From: Fragilariopsis cylindrus CCMP1102
Taxonomy: Eukaryota > Bacillariophyta > Bacillariophyceae > Bacillariales > Bacillariaceae
Length of the DNA: 64,000 nt
NCBI GenBank assembly: GCA_900095095.1
Contig: FMBT01000301.1
Location: forward strand, 124,001 to 188,000
Reading direction: 5' to 3'
Shown: positions 11,505 through 24,195 of the stretch, piece after piece
Layout of the letters: every line of letters starts with the position of its first letter
Position numbering within the stretch: the stretch's first letter is position 1
Translations under genes and position numbers: made by a program
The notes under the pieces: generated by a model
The model's database searches: none
What the model saw: only the letters and a program-made list of their open reading frames with translations
Told to the model about the DNA's origin: nothing

Positions 11505-14500
11505 ATGGTAGCTACTTCTCCCTTGTATGTCTTCCAAGACAAGATAAGCAGTGATAATGGGAATCAACAACAACAACAGCAACAACCACAACAGCGTTCC
11601 TCTAGAAGAGGAATAGGAACAAATAAGCAGCAGAAAAAGACAACAAAACGGAGGAGTAATACTGTTGCTGGTGGTAGTGGAAGCGGTAATAGTGGAACAA
11701 CAACAGTCCTAAAAAAAGATACTAAAAAACCAATAACAAAGTCAATAAAGAAATCAATTCGTAATCAAATACAAAAGATAAAAAAGTCAGCATCCTCATC
11801 ATCGAAGACGAGTAAGAACAATGGCAATAATAAGGGTCATGGTACAAAAGGAGGAGGAAAAGTTGCAAGAGATATTGTGGATGTGAATGATGGAATATTG
11901 TATCCTCCACATAATACCTCATCAGTAGCAGTAGTCAAGAAAAAGGCTACTACCAAACCGAAAAGCAGTAAAAAGAGTAGTACGTCACAGTCACCATCGA
12001 AATCAAAAAAGACGATTAAGAAGAAGTCATCAGCTGAAGTAGCTGTAGTACCATCACCGCAGTCATCATCATTAATGAGGAAGAAGAAAGCTGTTACTAG
12101 TAGTATCACGAAACAAGATCAGCCGAAGCCTATTAAAACTAAAAAGAGCAAGAAAAAGACATCTGCTCCAATTACTACATCTGATGCTGATGTTGAATTG
12201 AAACGTTCTAGAGGAAAAGAAAAAAGTCATCATAATCGATATAATAAATCATTATTTTCACAATCTTCAACGTATGATGATGATGACTATTCCTCCTTTG
12301 ATAATGATAAAGGGAGCTCATTCTTCTCGGGAGACTCTGACGACGACGGTTCTGGCAGCTCATCATCTGGCTCATCGTCGTCATCAAACTCAGATGGTGG
12401 CAATGATGATGATGATGATTCTGATTCATCATCCTTATATGATGGATTAGAAAGTTTTGTCAGTTCTGATGATGATGATGATGATAACAATTCTTCAGCA
12501 GGTTCAGATGATGACGGTTCACGAGATTCAGTCTCATCCTCCGACGGATCATCATCTTCCTATTGCACTTCAGAAGATGATGTTAGAACAAAAACAGAAC
12601 GCGGTGCTAGTTTTCGTAATCCATCTGCATCTATTGTCGGTGGTAGTAATTCTCGTTCTCAATCAAGGAGGGGACGAAGTCGTAATCCACGTCCTCGTGT
12701 TGAGTCACTAGTAACTGTAGCTTCTGCTACTGCTTCTGTTGCTTCTACTGCTGCACTTATCAGTAGTCCACGACGGAATCAACCAAAACAAAAGCAACAC
12801 CAGAAGCAACAACAACAGCCAAGTTATGATGACTCTGACTCTGATGTACTTACAAACAGTGATGATAGTAGTTATATCTCGGAAGGTACAAGTTATGACG
12901 ATTCCGATGATGGAAGTAAAAGTCAAAGTGAATATTATACAACATCATACGACAGCGATCGTAATAATAATACTACGTTTGATGATACAGATCGAGATGA
13001 TACAGATCGAGATGAAATAGAACAGAAGCGTCATCATCATTTGCCATCGTCTACATTTGGTAGTGAAGAAACGGAACGTACAAATCTTACATCAAGTAAT
13101 TTTATCAAAAGACGTTGTGGTGTATCATCGGATGGTATGATTACTGCTACTCGAAGTAGAGACTCTATTACTGTTATTAATGACTTTACGATGTCGAATG
13201 ACAATGATGATGATGACAATAATGATGCTATTAATGGTGGTGAAGAAGAAGACGAAACTAATACTTTACCTGCAGCTAGCTTTAGTACATTCGGTTCAAC
13301 AGAAGAAGATCAGAAAGAATTTGAAGCTTTTGTTAAAGACCAGAATGAGATAGAAAAAATTGAATTAGATCTTAAACGTCTATTAGCTGAAAAACGTCAA
13401 GAAGAATTATCAGTGATATTGAAGATCAAACAACAAAAAGAACAAAAGGAAAAGGAAATTGCTGATGCTGCTGATGCTTCTGATGAAAACAATAGTACTG
13501 TATCTGGCTGGGGTTCATGGCTTTTCAGTGGTTTTGGTGGTGGTTCTTTGCCGCCAACAATAGCTGAGCCAGTAGGAGCGGGAGCAGGAGATAATGATGT
13601 TGTAGGAATATTAGGATCATACAAGAAGGGTAGTGGTAATAACAATGAAACAACCACACCAGTATCTCCGTCGTCATCCTCGGCGATGGTGGCAAAGAAA
13701 AATATAGACGAGGAGAAGGCTGCACCAACAACAATACATTCACCGAGAAGAAAAGGAGCCAATGTGAAAGATTTCAATGATGGTGATAATGATGATGGCG
13801 AGAATTCTATTGCGGTCCGTGATGATCGTCGTACTACTTTTTCTACCTTTGATAGCAATAAAAATGGTAGAAATACTACATATATTGCATTCGACAATGG
13901 AATGATGAACCAACAGCAACACCAACAGGAAGGAGAATTAGAAAATGTTGTTACATCAGCAGGATGTGGTTGCGATATGAATCATATATTAGATGGTGAA
14001 GAAAGTATTGCCGAATCATACGGTGGTTTACGGAATGGTGAATTCTTATTATCGAATCATACCGATTCTTTTTCACAACAAGATCAACACGAACAAGAAC
14101 AACGAAATGATGATGGCGATAACAATAATGATATTGTTGAACAACTGTCTGTTACGATGAGAGGTTCCGCTACGTTTGATGACGAGGATGATGAGAATGA
14201 GGGTAATGACAATGCTAACAACAATACTCCTCAAGAAATATCGTTCGCGCCGAAGAAGGAGAAGAATAGTAACGATTCTAAAAGGGTAACAGCGACGACG
14301 GAGACCGATGATAATGCTAATGACGGGGAAGATGATACATCATCGTTCTCGTATTGTTGCTTTCCGCCAAATCAAGATCCACCCACTCTTATACGTAAGG
14401 AACAACTACTGACAGGAGCACAAACAAAACCAGAAGGAAGAGCTGATGGTGTTGATGGGTTATTTTCTTCGTCTGTAACACTTGGACAAGAATTTGAACG

Positions 14501-17252
14501 TCGTACATCCAAATACGGTGGTATCGACAACAATACCAACAGTATTGATATCAATAGTAATGGTAGTAATAATCATAATATTGATGCCGTATCTACTCTC
14601 GGTGGTGATGACTACCACGAGGAGGACGATGCAACGTGTGCTTCTACCATCAACACACAAGCGTACTGCTCACAAGAATTATTCAAGGATATGAAAACAA
14701 ATACAGCTGATCTTCAGAGGCCATCGTCTCGACTTGAACTCGCTTCTATGGCAGCACAAACTATCGCAACGAACGGAGTGGTAGGAGATGGACCAACTGG
14801 AGGAGCAGAAGAAAGCGACCATTTTGTCATGATCCCTGTCGATACTGAAGATTACGAAGATGATAATGAAGACGATTCTATTTGTGCGGAAGATATCGAA
14901 ATTGAATTAGGTTCGTGTGGAGGCGGGCACGACATCAACGACGAAAACGATGTTGATGTTTCTGAAAAAGCCGATAGCGATAACAACAATAATAGTCCTA
15001 CCAGACGACGTATACAGGCGGAATGTTTAGAAAACTACGATATCTCCGAGATTGTGCACGGAAGAAGAGCATTTAAATCCAAGAAGAATGAAGACGGTTC
15101 TTTAATTTCTACAACGTTGCCTTCCACCAACCCAAGTGAAAGAAGAGCTCGCCGACAAAGTGCATTGAAAGCACACCGTGATTTCCTATACGGATCGTAT
15201 AGTAAAGATACATTTATCGATATTCCTGCCGATAAAGATAGCCGGACAGCAGAGGAGAATGAGGACGTGATCTCGAATACTAAAGGAGATGATGGTGGCG
15301 AGTCTTACGTCGCTGAAGATAAATCCAAAGCAATAGCCGTCCCAGATGGAAGTGGCGACCATCAGCAACAGCATGAAACGACCAGCACAATACCCTCTGT
15401 TAACGAAAAGGGTGGTAACAGCAGCGACCTAACGACTCACACAAATTCAATTTTGCAAGATGATGCAACTCTTCCAGCCGACGATAGCAAGCCCGATGCA
15501 CTCATGGAACTCGTCCGTAATGCGTTTACGGTCATGATGTCCCCCGATGGAAATACTGCTGCTGCTATATCTGCTACTCCTCATCATAAGTCTGCACCGA
15601 AGACGGAGTATGTGAATGACAATGATACTGATGCAGGTTCAACCGATGGTGTCCAAGGTAAAGAGAGCACCATCAATACTGCATCATCAAACAGTGCAGA
15701 GAACGCTTGGGGAGTTGCTTACAATTTCTTTGGAACGAAGAAAGATGAAACCCCACTTATATTAGAATCTCAAAACGATCTTGAGAATGAAGAGGGTGGT
15801 GCCTTGAAATGTAACGATTATAATCCTAGCCCTGTCACCCGTCCTACTGCGATCCATTCGGAGGCGTCGGGACCTATCTCAACAACTTCTGGGGGTGTAG
15901 TGAAGATTCCATCAGATATTCCATCCAAGATGTCGAACTCGTCAGCACCCTCTGGTAATATCACCAAAGAATCACGTGATATGACTAAAATATCGGATGA
16001 GCAAATATTGGCGACGGATCCGAGTCCGAAGGCAACGCGAGTTTCAAGGAGTACCACAAAGAATAACAATGCACGTTTCAACTCGGACGGGATCCCTTTA
16101 CAACTATCACCTAAGAAAATTTGGAGAGCATTTGACAGTGGATTTGTAGCAGCTTCCTTGTCGACTACAAACACAGAAGCGACCAGTTTACCGATGTCAG
16201 ATTTCCTATCTAGTCCAGTTATCGTGGAAGAGAACAAAACAACAAACGACGACAATGTCAAGCAAAAGGACCAAGAAGATACTAGCTGCACTCCAGCCAA
16301 CGACGTCCGCAGTCCGAAAAAGAAAGTACCGACGGAGAAGAAAAGTTCCGAGGACGAACCAGCCAAACGAAAGTTGTCATCAAGGTATCGAAAACATTCC
16401 GATTTACTACGGATGAAGAACCGCCGATTTCATAAGAATAACAAGTCTCCTGAGATTCAACGGCATAGTAATAATTGCAGTGAATTTCCGCAAGAAGAAG
16501 AAAAAGCAGCAACGGAGCGGCACGATGAAACTAAATCTCCTTCGAATCAGCAAAGATCACAGAACAGATCTCCAACGAAAGAACGACCTCAATCGAAAGA
16601 GTTGGTCGTTTCAAAGGACGATAAATGCTACACCAAAACCAACGACGAGACAAGTGAAATCGCTACCCAAACTGCTACGGAAGATGAACTGGCGGCGTCG
16701 CCATCAAAGACTAAACCTTCCTCTTCTCCGAGCCACAATTTGGCAGATATTCGATCTCGAATTAAACAACGAAGGAGAACAAAAATGTTCTCGAAATCAA
16801 ATTATCATCATAAGCCGCAAAAAGATGAAAGTAATAATAATGCCACGACATCGTCATCACCATCCACTAGTCCCTTAAAGTTAAGGTCGTCCACCTCGAA
16901 GAATACTTCGAAGTCTGAAGCTGTAACTACTAATAATACAAAAACAAGGAAGACAAAATCGAGAGTAGAAAGCAGAAACGATTCCGATGCATCAAAGGAT
17001 CTTGATCATGATGAATTCTACGATGCTCTTACTTTTGACGATGACGACATCCATAACGATGGTGCTCCAGACAACGAACGAGGTGGAGACGATGTGACGA
17101 CGACAGAACAACATCATTTGTCGTTGTCGTCGAAAGAAACAAATCCGAATGTTGTGGTTTCGCCCTTGATTATTCCAAAAGACCAAGAAAGAGATTTCGC
17201 TGCTATATGTTACAAAGAAAGTACACTCAGTGGTGTCATGTCCCTTGATTAA
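11505..17252 (+). CDS. Giant intrinsically disordered protein (1915 aa) with one coiled coil
   Basis: The frame opens five codons earlier at a TTG, but the first ATG, in good context (CAGCCATGG), is at 11505. There are no introns. The N-terminal 250 residues are Lys/Ser/Thr-rich. They are followed by long Asp/Ser tracts (DDDDYSSF, SSDDDDDD). A predicted coiled coil spans about residues 600-655 (FEAFVKDQNEIEKIELDLKR and onward). Directly after it comes a short aromatic patch, GWGSWLFSGFGGG; a similar patch, ENAWGVAYNFFG, lies near residue 1400. Ordered-looking islands are LELASMAAQTIATNG, AECLENYDISEIVHGRRAF and RRARRQSALKAHRDFLYGS. Basic clusters lie near the C-terminus (RIKQRRRTKMFSK). There is no signal peptide, no transmembrane segment and no enzymatic domain I can recognise. 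A scaffold or nuclear role is inference from composition only. Confidence 0.75.
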   Translation: MVATSPLYVFQDKISSDNGNQQQQQQQPQQRSSRRGIGTNKQQKKTTKRRSNTVAGGSGSGNSGTTTVLKKDTKKPITKSIKKSIRNQIQKIKKSASSSSKTSKNNGNNKGHGTKGGGKVARDIVDVNDGILYPPHNTSSVAVVKKKATTKPKSSKKSSTSQSPSKSKKTIKKKSSAEVAVVPSPQSSSLMRKKKAVTSSITKQDQPKPIKTKKSKKKTSAPITTSDADVELKRSRGKEKSHHNRYNKSLFSQSSTYDDDDYSSFDNDKGSSFFSGDSDDDGSGSSSSGSSSSSNSDGGNDDDDDSDSSSLYDGLESFVSSDDDDDDNNSSAGSDDDGSRDSVSSSDGSSSSYCTSEDDVRTKTERGASFRNPSASIVGGSNSRSQSRRGRSRNPRPRVESLVTVASATASVASTAALISSPRRNQPKQKQHQKQQQQPSYDDSDSDVLTNSDDSSYISEGTSYDDSDDGSKSQSEYYTTSYDSDRNNNTTFDDTDRDDTDRDEIEQKRHHHLPSSTFGSEETERTNLTSSNFIKRRCGVSSDGMITATRSRDSITVINDFTMSNDNDDDDNNDAINGGEEEDETNTLPAASFSTFGSTEEDQKEFEAFVKDQNEIEKIELDLKRLLAEKRQEELSVILKIKQQKEQKEKEIADAADASDENNSTVSGWGSWLFSGFGGGSLPPTIAEPVGAGAGDNDVVGILGSYKKGSGNNNETTTPVSPSSSSAMVAKKNIDEEKAAPTTIHSPRRKGANVKDFNDGDNDDGENSIAVRDDRRTTFSTFDSNKNGRNTTYIAFDNGMMNQQQHQQEGELENVVTSAGCGCDMNHILDGEESIAESYGGLRNGEFLLSNHTDSFSQQDQHEQEQRNDDGDNNNDIVEQLSVTMRGSATFDDEDDENEGNDNANNNTPQEISFAPKKEKNSNDSKRVTATTETDDNANDGEDDTSSFSYCCFPPNQDPPTLIRKEQLLTGAQTKPEGRADGVDGLFSSSVTLGQEFERRTSKYGGIDNNTNSIDINSNGSNNHNIDAVSTLGGDDYHEEDDATCASTINTQAYCSQELFKDMKTNTADLQRPSSRLELASMAAQTIATNGVVGDGPTGGAEESDHFVMIPVDTEDYEDDNEDDSICAEDIEIELGSCGGGHDINDENDVDVSEKADSDNNNNSPTRRRIQAECLENYDISEIVHGRRAFKSKKNEDGSLISTTLPSTNPSERRARRQSALKAHRDFLYGSYSKDTFIDIPADKDSRTAEENEDVISNTKGDDGGESYVAEDKSKAIAVPDGSGDHQQQHETTSTIPSVNEKGGNSSDLTTHTNSILQDDATLPADDSKPDALMELVRNAFTVMMSPDGNTAAAISATPHHKSAPKTEYVNDNDTDAGSTDGVQGKESTINTASSNSAENAWGVAYNFFGTKKDETPLILESQNDLENEEGGALKCNDYNPSPVTRPTAIHSEASGPISTTSGGVVKIPSDIPSKMSNSSAPSGNITKESRDMTKISDEQILATDPSPKATRVSRSTTKNNNARFNSDGIPLQLSPKKIWRAFDSGFVAASLSTTNTEATSLPMSDFLSSPVIVEENKTTNDDNVKQKDQEDTSCTPANDVRSPKKKVPTEKKSSEDEPAKRKLSSRYRKHSDLLRMKNRRFHKNNKSPEIQRHSNNCSEFPQEEEKAATERHDETKSPSNQQRSQNRSPTKERPQSKELVVSKDDKCYTKTNDETSEIATQTATEDELAASPSKTKPSSSPSHNLADIRSRIKQRRRTKMFSKSNYHHKPQKDESNNNATTSSSPSTSPLKLRSSTSKNTSKSEAVTTNNTKTRKTKSRVESRNDSDASKDLDHDEFYDALTFDDDDIHNDGAPDNERGGDDVTTTEQHHLSLSSKETNPNVVVSPLIIPKDQERDFAAICYKESTLSGVMSLD

Positions 17253-18011
17253 GATGGATGTGAATCGAGTCGAGTTCAAATTACAGATTTAGAAAGGAGT
17301 GTAGCATCCATTAAAGAGCCAACAAGCATACCTTCCTTTCTTCTGTCTGGACTTGTTGGATCAGCGATGCACGCATACATATATGTAAAATAACTATATT
17401 TCATAAAACGAAACGAACTAAAATGTATTGTATATAGTATAGTATCCTATACCATAGTCTTTGTAATAGTAATACTGTAGACGATCATCTCAACAATAGC
17501 TAGCAGCAAACAGTCGTAGTACAGGGGACGAAGTAGATTCATTCGATTGATTCGTCAGAATTATTCAGGTTGAGTTTAGTCGACTGAGTCGAAGCAAATG
17601 ATTCGAAAGAGCGAATCGAATCGCGGTAGAATCAATCACGTTACAAGTACACGACGACTCACTCTTTTCAGGAGGTGGGAAAGTACCCTACGTACAGTAC
17701 TAGTAGGACCTAGTAGGCGCCAGCTAGCTAAACATCACTGGCTATCAGGCAATACCGGTCTTGCCTTGTAGGGGTGGAAGGAAAAAAAATAGCAATTGTA
17801 AAAAAAAGCTTGCGGGTTACGGGCCGCTCTACAGTACGACCCCTAGTTAATTAGGGGATAGAGCTCATCAATGAAAAAACAAAAAAACTATAACTACTAC
17901 AGCATCCCATCCCATCCCAATACTAAAGTGAAGTGAAGTGAAAATTGATCTTTATATGAATCAGAAAATATTATACAACTTTTAATTATTTATAAGTTTA
18001 CTTTTATATAG
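17253..18011. other. Convergent 3' intergenic region
   Basis: This is the 3' flank of two convergent genes. It has no ORF of note and contains several AGTACTAG/TAGTAGG motifs and a CCCATCCCATCCCA run near 17906. I see nothing else in it. Confidence 0.6.
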
Positions 18012-18863
18012 TCACGCCGCACGTGATGAATGTACTTTAGTAGTACCGAAACTCCATCTCCTTTGAGCTCTTAGTCCTCCTTGACGAAATGATAATGCTG
18101 CTGCTGCTGCGGTCGTTTCTAATGATGAAAACGACTTCATCATCAGTTTTTCGTTGTTGTCCTCGTCCTTGTAGTAGTCGTCAATAGTAATGTGGTTTAT
18201 ACTATTGTCTATATCCATTAATAGATCTGATAGTGATACTTCTTCCTCTTCTTCTTCTTCTTTTTCTTCTTCTGCATCATCTCCATCATCCGCATCTTTT
18301 GCATCGAATACTCCCATAGTATAGGAATTTGTTTCTGATATACGTGTATGGTATCTATATATGTTTTTAATTTTATTAACATCATACATTATTGTTCGTT
18401 GCTGTTCATATTGTTCATCCAATACAGACCGAATAGCATTTTGGCGACGCATACGTGTTGAATATTTCAATCCACCTTTCGCTGATACCTTTTCAAGACC
18501 TCTAAAACAGTATACTGCTAATGCCGATGACGAAAATGATGATTGTGATAGAGATGATGTTTTTGTCATTACTTCGACTGTCAAAAACAATGCCTTTTTG
18601 ATATTGTGGTATTCATCAGGACTGTACCAACATGCTTTTATTTGTTTATTGGTATAATTTTTCAGATGTTTGGTTGACTTTACCTTTACCTTACTGTTGA
18701 ATCGTACATGACGATTATGTGTTACTTTATGTGCTACTTGTACTTGTACTTGTACCTGTACCTGTACCTTATTTGTTGTAGATGTGGTTTCGTCCATGAT
18801 GCTACCGTTACGTTTTGTTGTTGTGTTCGAAAGAGAAGAACAACGAGGTTTTTGGTTTGACAT
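18012..18863 (-). CDS. Diatom CFRGLE-type conserved protein, unknown function
   Basis: A single-exon frame of 283 residues starting MSNQKPRC. A (VQ)n run from a CTTGTA repeat precedes the conserved core HVRFNSKVKVKSTKHLKNYT, then KQIKACWYSPDEYHNIKKA. CFRGLEKVSAKGG and a helical RRQNAIRSVLDEQYEQQRTI follow. The order of an RFN strand, a WYS.DEY.NIK motif, CFRGLE and an A..SVLDEQ..QR helix is one I know as a recurrent uncharacterised family with many paralogues in diatom genomes. The C-terminal 100 residues contain an acidic run and are probably disordered. No catalytic residues can be assigned. Family membership is fairly sure; function is unknown. Confidence 0.8.
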   Translation of the reverse strand: MSNQKPRCSSLSNTTTKRNGSIMDETTSTTNKVQVQVQVQVQVAHKVTHNRHVRFNSKVKVKSTKHLKNYTNKQIKACWYSPDEYHNIKKALFLTVEVMTKTSSLSQSSFSSSALAVYCFRGLEKVSAKGGLKYSTRMRRQNAIRSVLDEQYEQQRTIMYDVNKIKNIYRYHTRISETNSYTMGVFDAKDADDGDDAEEEKEEEEEEEVSLSDLLMDIDNSINHITIDDYYKDEDNNEKLMMKSFSSLETTAAAAALSFRQGGLRAQRRWSFGTTKVHSSRAA

Positions 18864-21184
18864 CTGTTGAATGAAATGTAATAATTATGAGATGAGATGT
18901 AGAATACTATAATACAATACTGTTATACTGGTTCAATTGTGTTCAATTGTGTTCAATTCAATTCGAAAAAAAGTCGTCGATGGTACACAGTAAAATAGGA
19001 TGCGAGATTCCAGGCAATAAAGAGTAGTGATGTTTGTTTTCTTTTTCTTCTCATCCATTCGTTTTGGTACAGTCATTATTAATCGATATCGCTTCTTCGG
19101 TGATTCCTTCTCCCTTCTCCTTCTTGATCACGAACACCCCGTAATATAGTGACAAATATCTTAAAAAAATTGATTCATAGTCAGAATTCTAACGAAGCTG
19201 TACAAGTTTGTTGGTCGTAATAATTACAAATTAATTGTACAATAGGTCTCCAAAGCCGCTCATTTAACAAGTTTTTGTTTCTTATGGTGTTTCTGATTGT
19301 ACATTAAATGCGTGGAGAGCATGCATCATACAAGTCGTAATTGCATGCGATGTTATTGTGGCGACGAGCACATATAATTGAATGCAGCACGTACGTAATT
19401 TAATTTGTCCTTGTTCTACCGCACCAGATAAATTCTTAGTCATCAAGTTGTTCTTTTTGTTTCTGTTTCTGTAGTACCATGCACTTCTATTGTCAGAAAG
19501 GTATGTATGATAAGATGTTGTGGCGATGAACGTACATAAGTAAATTGTGATGTTGTTGTCAGTGAGCACCTTAATTGAATGTTATGGTCTTTGTCGCGAC
19601 GAGTGACATGACACTTAATTGAATGGAGTTCTTGTATGCAGTAATTAAAAAAGCGAATATTGAGATTATATTTAAGTACTTTCACAGTTCGCATAAATTA
19701 TCATCCCCTCTTCACGATTGGAATATCTTTCGCGGTCATTCATCCGTATCGCTCGTCGCGGATTGTTCGTTACCGCGTTGATGCGCCATTGAAGGCAATA
19801 ATATTGTTTATCAATAATCTGCGAATTTTCATACTACTTATACACATTATTGTAGCGAATGAAGTCGAAATCGAATCCAATCTGTTCTCTATCGTTCGAT
19901 ATAAGTAAATCGCAGACATTTAATGTAATAGTCGGTCGAATTATTAAATATCCAAATCAATCGCATGCATACATTTAGTAATCAGGTAGTTTAGGAAGTG
20001 ATTATACAGTATTCCACAAACGATAGATAATACTTGTAAAAGTTCTCGTACAGTATTCGATAAGTACACGTCCGCACCTATTTATAGCAATTGATTCTTT
20101 GCTATTCTTATTAACAATCGAATCGAATCTGTTCTCTAACGTCAGAATAAGTAATCGAGAAATTGAATGTAATAGTCGGCCGGATTATTATATATCCAAA
20201 TCAATCGCATGGCAAACATTTAATAACCAGGTAGTTTATTAGGAAGTGATCAATACATACAGTATTCCACAAACGATAGAATGATACTTGTACTTGTACA
20301 CAAGTTCACATACATAGAGTACTGTATTCGATAATACTCGTCCACACCTATTTATAGCAATTGGTTTCTGCTTATTCTAATTAATTAAACAAACGCACCA
20401 TACAGTATTGCTCGAACATTCTCTTTGATAACTCTTTTTTTTAACGGAAAGACTGACCATTCTCTAGTATTCCTGACGAAAATATCACTCCAGGGCTGGA
20501 TGCCAGCCAACCTCAGAGGCGTGGCGGGGCGGGGGGAGATAGCAATATGTGCTCTCCATCTGCCTGTAAATTCCAATCTGCTTCGTTTTTCTTAAAAAAA
20601 AAAAAGGAGGAAGTGACAAGCGATCGTCACATCTCATGAGACCAACGTGGCATTGATTATACAAGATGGCGAACAAGAATAAATTCTAGTTCCTTCGTAC
20701 TATACTGTAATTATTATTTTTATGTTGTCTGTATTGGCTGCTTGTCTGAATTCATAATATAAATACCTCGTTCTATGACGTCATCTGTGGTAACCGCAGT
20801 CAAAGTCTTTTTCCATCCGTGTTTAAAAAAGGGCTCGGTGTACCTCTACTACACAAGTACTAGCTAGTACTATTGTAGTCTTCCTAGTTTTGATTTGATT
20901 TGATTTGATTTGATTTTTTGATCACGTCTCAAAGAAGAAAAAAATAGAACCAAGCAATTACAATACGTGTTAAACATTCACATACCAAACATTAAAATTA
21001 AAAAAGCTTAGATCACGCACGACTTAAATATCATGATAAAAGATATTTTAATAAAAGGTAAGAATAGAAGTAGTAATACTAGAAACCACCGAATACCACT
21101 CCATAACATCTCAAGAAAAATACAAGAACACAATAAATACGATAACACAAGCAAACAAGCAAGCAAGAAGATAGATTAGATTAG
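18864..21184. other. Intergenic region dominated by degenerate direct repeats
   Basis: There is no recognised gene. Recurrent TTAATTGAATG blocks occur at about 19370, 19570 and 19613, each near a TTGTGGCGA or TTGTCGCGA motif, suggesting a decayed family of units. A larger duplication at 19872-20385 is listed separately. A (TTGAT)n run lies at about 20895-20920. Confidence 0.55.
19872..20385. repeat. Direct duplication of about 250 bp, diverged
   Basis: Two adjacent copies, about 19872-20115 and 20119-20385, share landmarks in the same order: TCTGTTCTCTA, TGTAATAGTCGG, TATCCAAATCAATCGCATG, CAGGTAGTTTA.TAGGAAG, CAGTATTCCACAAACGATAG, CAGTATTCGATAA and CACCTATTTATAGCAATTG. Offsets grow from 248 to 269 bp through small insertions. 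It is non-coding. Confidence 0.85.
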
Positions 21185-22160
21185 ATGATGAATACTAATA
21201 CTAATAACGAAAGCGTAAACGTAAACATAAACATAAACATAAACGAAAGCAATGACGATATTGATGATATTGATGATATTGATGATATTGATATTTCCTT
21301 CTCTCAATCGTCATCGTCATCGTCACCATTGTCGTGGTCGTTGTGGGATGGCAACAGTAACAACGACCATAACCATGACGATAACGATGACGATGACGAT
21401 GACAATGACGATGACCATGACGATGACGATGAACTGCTTGTCTCGAAGCCATTACTTATTTGTCCTACTGTTCGTGATAAAAAAGACTACGATACGAATA
21501 TGAATATCATTCATCATCCTATTATTCTACCAACTACACAAAATGATGCAGATATGGTGGATGATGCCTTTGCAAAAGAAATGGCTAGTTTGACTATGAT
21601 AGATAGATCAGGATAAAGTAACATTTGAGGTACATGGATTATAGATCGAGTGTCTCCGGATGAGGAAGAACCAGCGGGGGTCGTAGTAGAATTAGAAATG
21701 AAATTTACTGATTTTAATAATGAAATAGAACATATTATTACGAAAAATGAGTCAAAGTAAGAAAAAGAAAAGTAGGAAAAAGAAGACAAAAAACACCAAT
21801 AATAGTATAGATGATAATAGAGATGCTACTGTAACAACAATGATATATAATATAAGGATATTGCATCCCACCTATTATCATGATTCAGTTTTATAAAGTT
21901 TTTAAGAGCAGAACGATATATAATACAAAAGTTGCCGCAAGGAAAATGATGAAACATTTTAACTATAAACAAACATATATTCTGTTCGAATAATAATAAT
22001 GACAGTTCTAATAATAATAATAATAATAATAATACTATTATGGGTAGAGATGTAATCCAATCTGATTTATCTCTACTTGATATGAAAGCATTGAAGTGTG
22101 GTATGATACAAATTTTACCTATCCGTAAGTGATATATATATATATAGTCTAATAATACTG

Positions 22161-22194
<34 letters not shown>

Positions 22195-24161
22195 ATGCTT
22201 GAATCATGATATATAAGCGTTGTTGGAGCTCCACTCATCACGACGAGACCTGCGGATGCAACAATGACGGTTCAGCTACTACAACTAGTACTAGTACATG
22301 AGCTGGTTTTTTTGGAGTATCATCAAGTTGGCATGCAGCACTGCTGCAAGCAAGAATCAATTAGATGAAAGTGGTGCAGTGCAATGCAGACTTCTGTGGG
22401 AAATATGGATGGAAGATAAGTTGTCACCCACCACAAATAACGAGTCGAGTGAGTCATTAGATTTCAGAAAGAAGCAGGGAACTTGGTGATAACGGTTGAA
22501 TAGAAACGAAAGTTGAAAAAGCGAGAGATAAATTAATCAAGTCAAGTCAAGTAGTAGTGGAGTGGAGAGCACGTACTGTACTGTACTTTGGGGAAGGGGG
22601 GGGGGGGGGGGGTCAGCCAAAAAGTCGAAGTCTACATACACCAACTAACTCATCCTTGGAGTGCGAAAGTTTGCATGCTACATGGCATGCCTCGCCTCGC
22701 TGTCCTAGCACCATCGCTTTTTCTCATTCTGTTTTGCTTCCGTCTGCTTCGCTCCTCTCTCTTTTTTTTTTTGAAACATTAAATCTATTTCTATACGTAC
22801 GTAGGTGATACAGCTGGACGGTTTATTTTAGTAGCCCGACCGGTACTTTTCAACAACAACAACAACAACAACCACATTCTATTGGTGGTGACACAGCAGC
22901 AGATGAGATTTTAACAGATGACAATTGTTCAAACGTGCATGGTTTTATTTTTTCAATACATTGTTCAAGAATGATGAAGTTCAAAAGAAAGGTATTGTTA
23001 TGATAGTATATATGGTTGGATTGTATATGACGAATTATAATAATCATATGAATAATAATAATTCAGATAATTCTACTGCTGTTGTTGTTCGTGATAATAT
23101 ACAATCACGACGACAAAAAATCAATATGCCAATTAAATTAAATGCTTATCCATATCTGTTATAATAATAATAATAATAAGACCATTAATAGCAATGCAAA
23201 AATTATATATGTTCAGTAAAAGTAAGTCATCGGGAAACGATTGCGATCCCATTTTGGGGAATCATAATGAAATTATATTTAAATTACAAACATATTATGG
23301 TATACCCGTGAATAATCATCATCTCCCACCAAATAATAATAATGATTTATACCAATCAGAATCCAAATCAAAATCAGCATCAAAATCAGAATCAGACTCA
23401 GCAATGGTATCATCTTCAATAGCATGGCATCGAGATAGATTAAGTATGCAAAAAAATCCAGAAGATAATAAAGAAACAGTAGTAAAACGGAAACCTCCTG
23501 CTACTGCTGCTGCTGGTCATGGTCATGGCGAAGAAGAAGAAAATAATAGTATTATTATTATTGTTGTGGGATTACATGATGTATTATTTGGGAAAGATAG
23601 AATATCAAAACAACATCCAGGGAATAGAAAATGGAATCAATTAATAGTAAACTATCAGAATGACTATGAAAATGTTGGTAGTAAATATGGAAAGACGGAT
23701 ATTGCGGAACGTATAATCACAAAAATTCATAATGACTATGGTGGACGATTTTTAAGAAAAGAAGATAGGAAAGATAATAGTAGTAGTACAAACGATAAAG
23801 ATAAAGATAATAGCAATCATAATTGTAATTATTGTTGGAAAGAAGTGGAAAGGAATGTTGCACGTGAAAAAATATCACATTATTTTCGAAGAATTAGAGA
23901 TAATAATAATAGTAAGAAGAAGAAGAAGATTAATAGGAATATTTCACAGACGACGACGACGACGACGACGATGACGACTACACCACCAGTTCCGCTTTCT
24001 TCAACATCATTATTGAGATAATACTACTACTATAACAGAATTGTCGTCTACTGCTACTGCTACTATTGCTACTGCTACTTCTTCTTCTTCTTCTTCAAAA
24101 CGAACTACTCCATGTCATTCGACATCATCCACATTACTGGATGGATTTGATAAAGGTGAGG

Positions 24162-24195
<34 letters not shown>

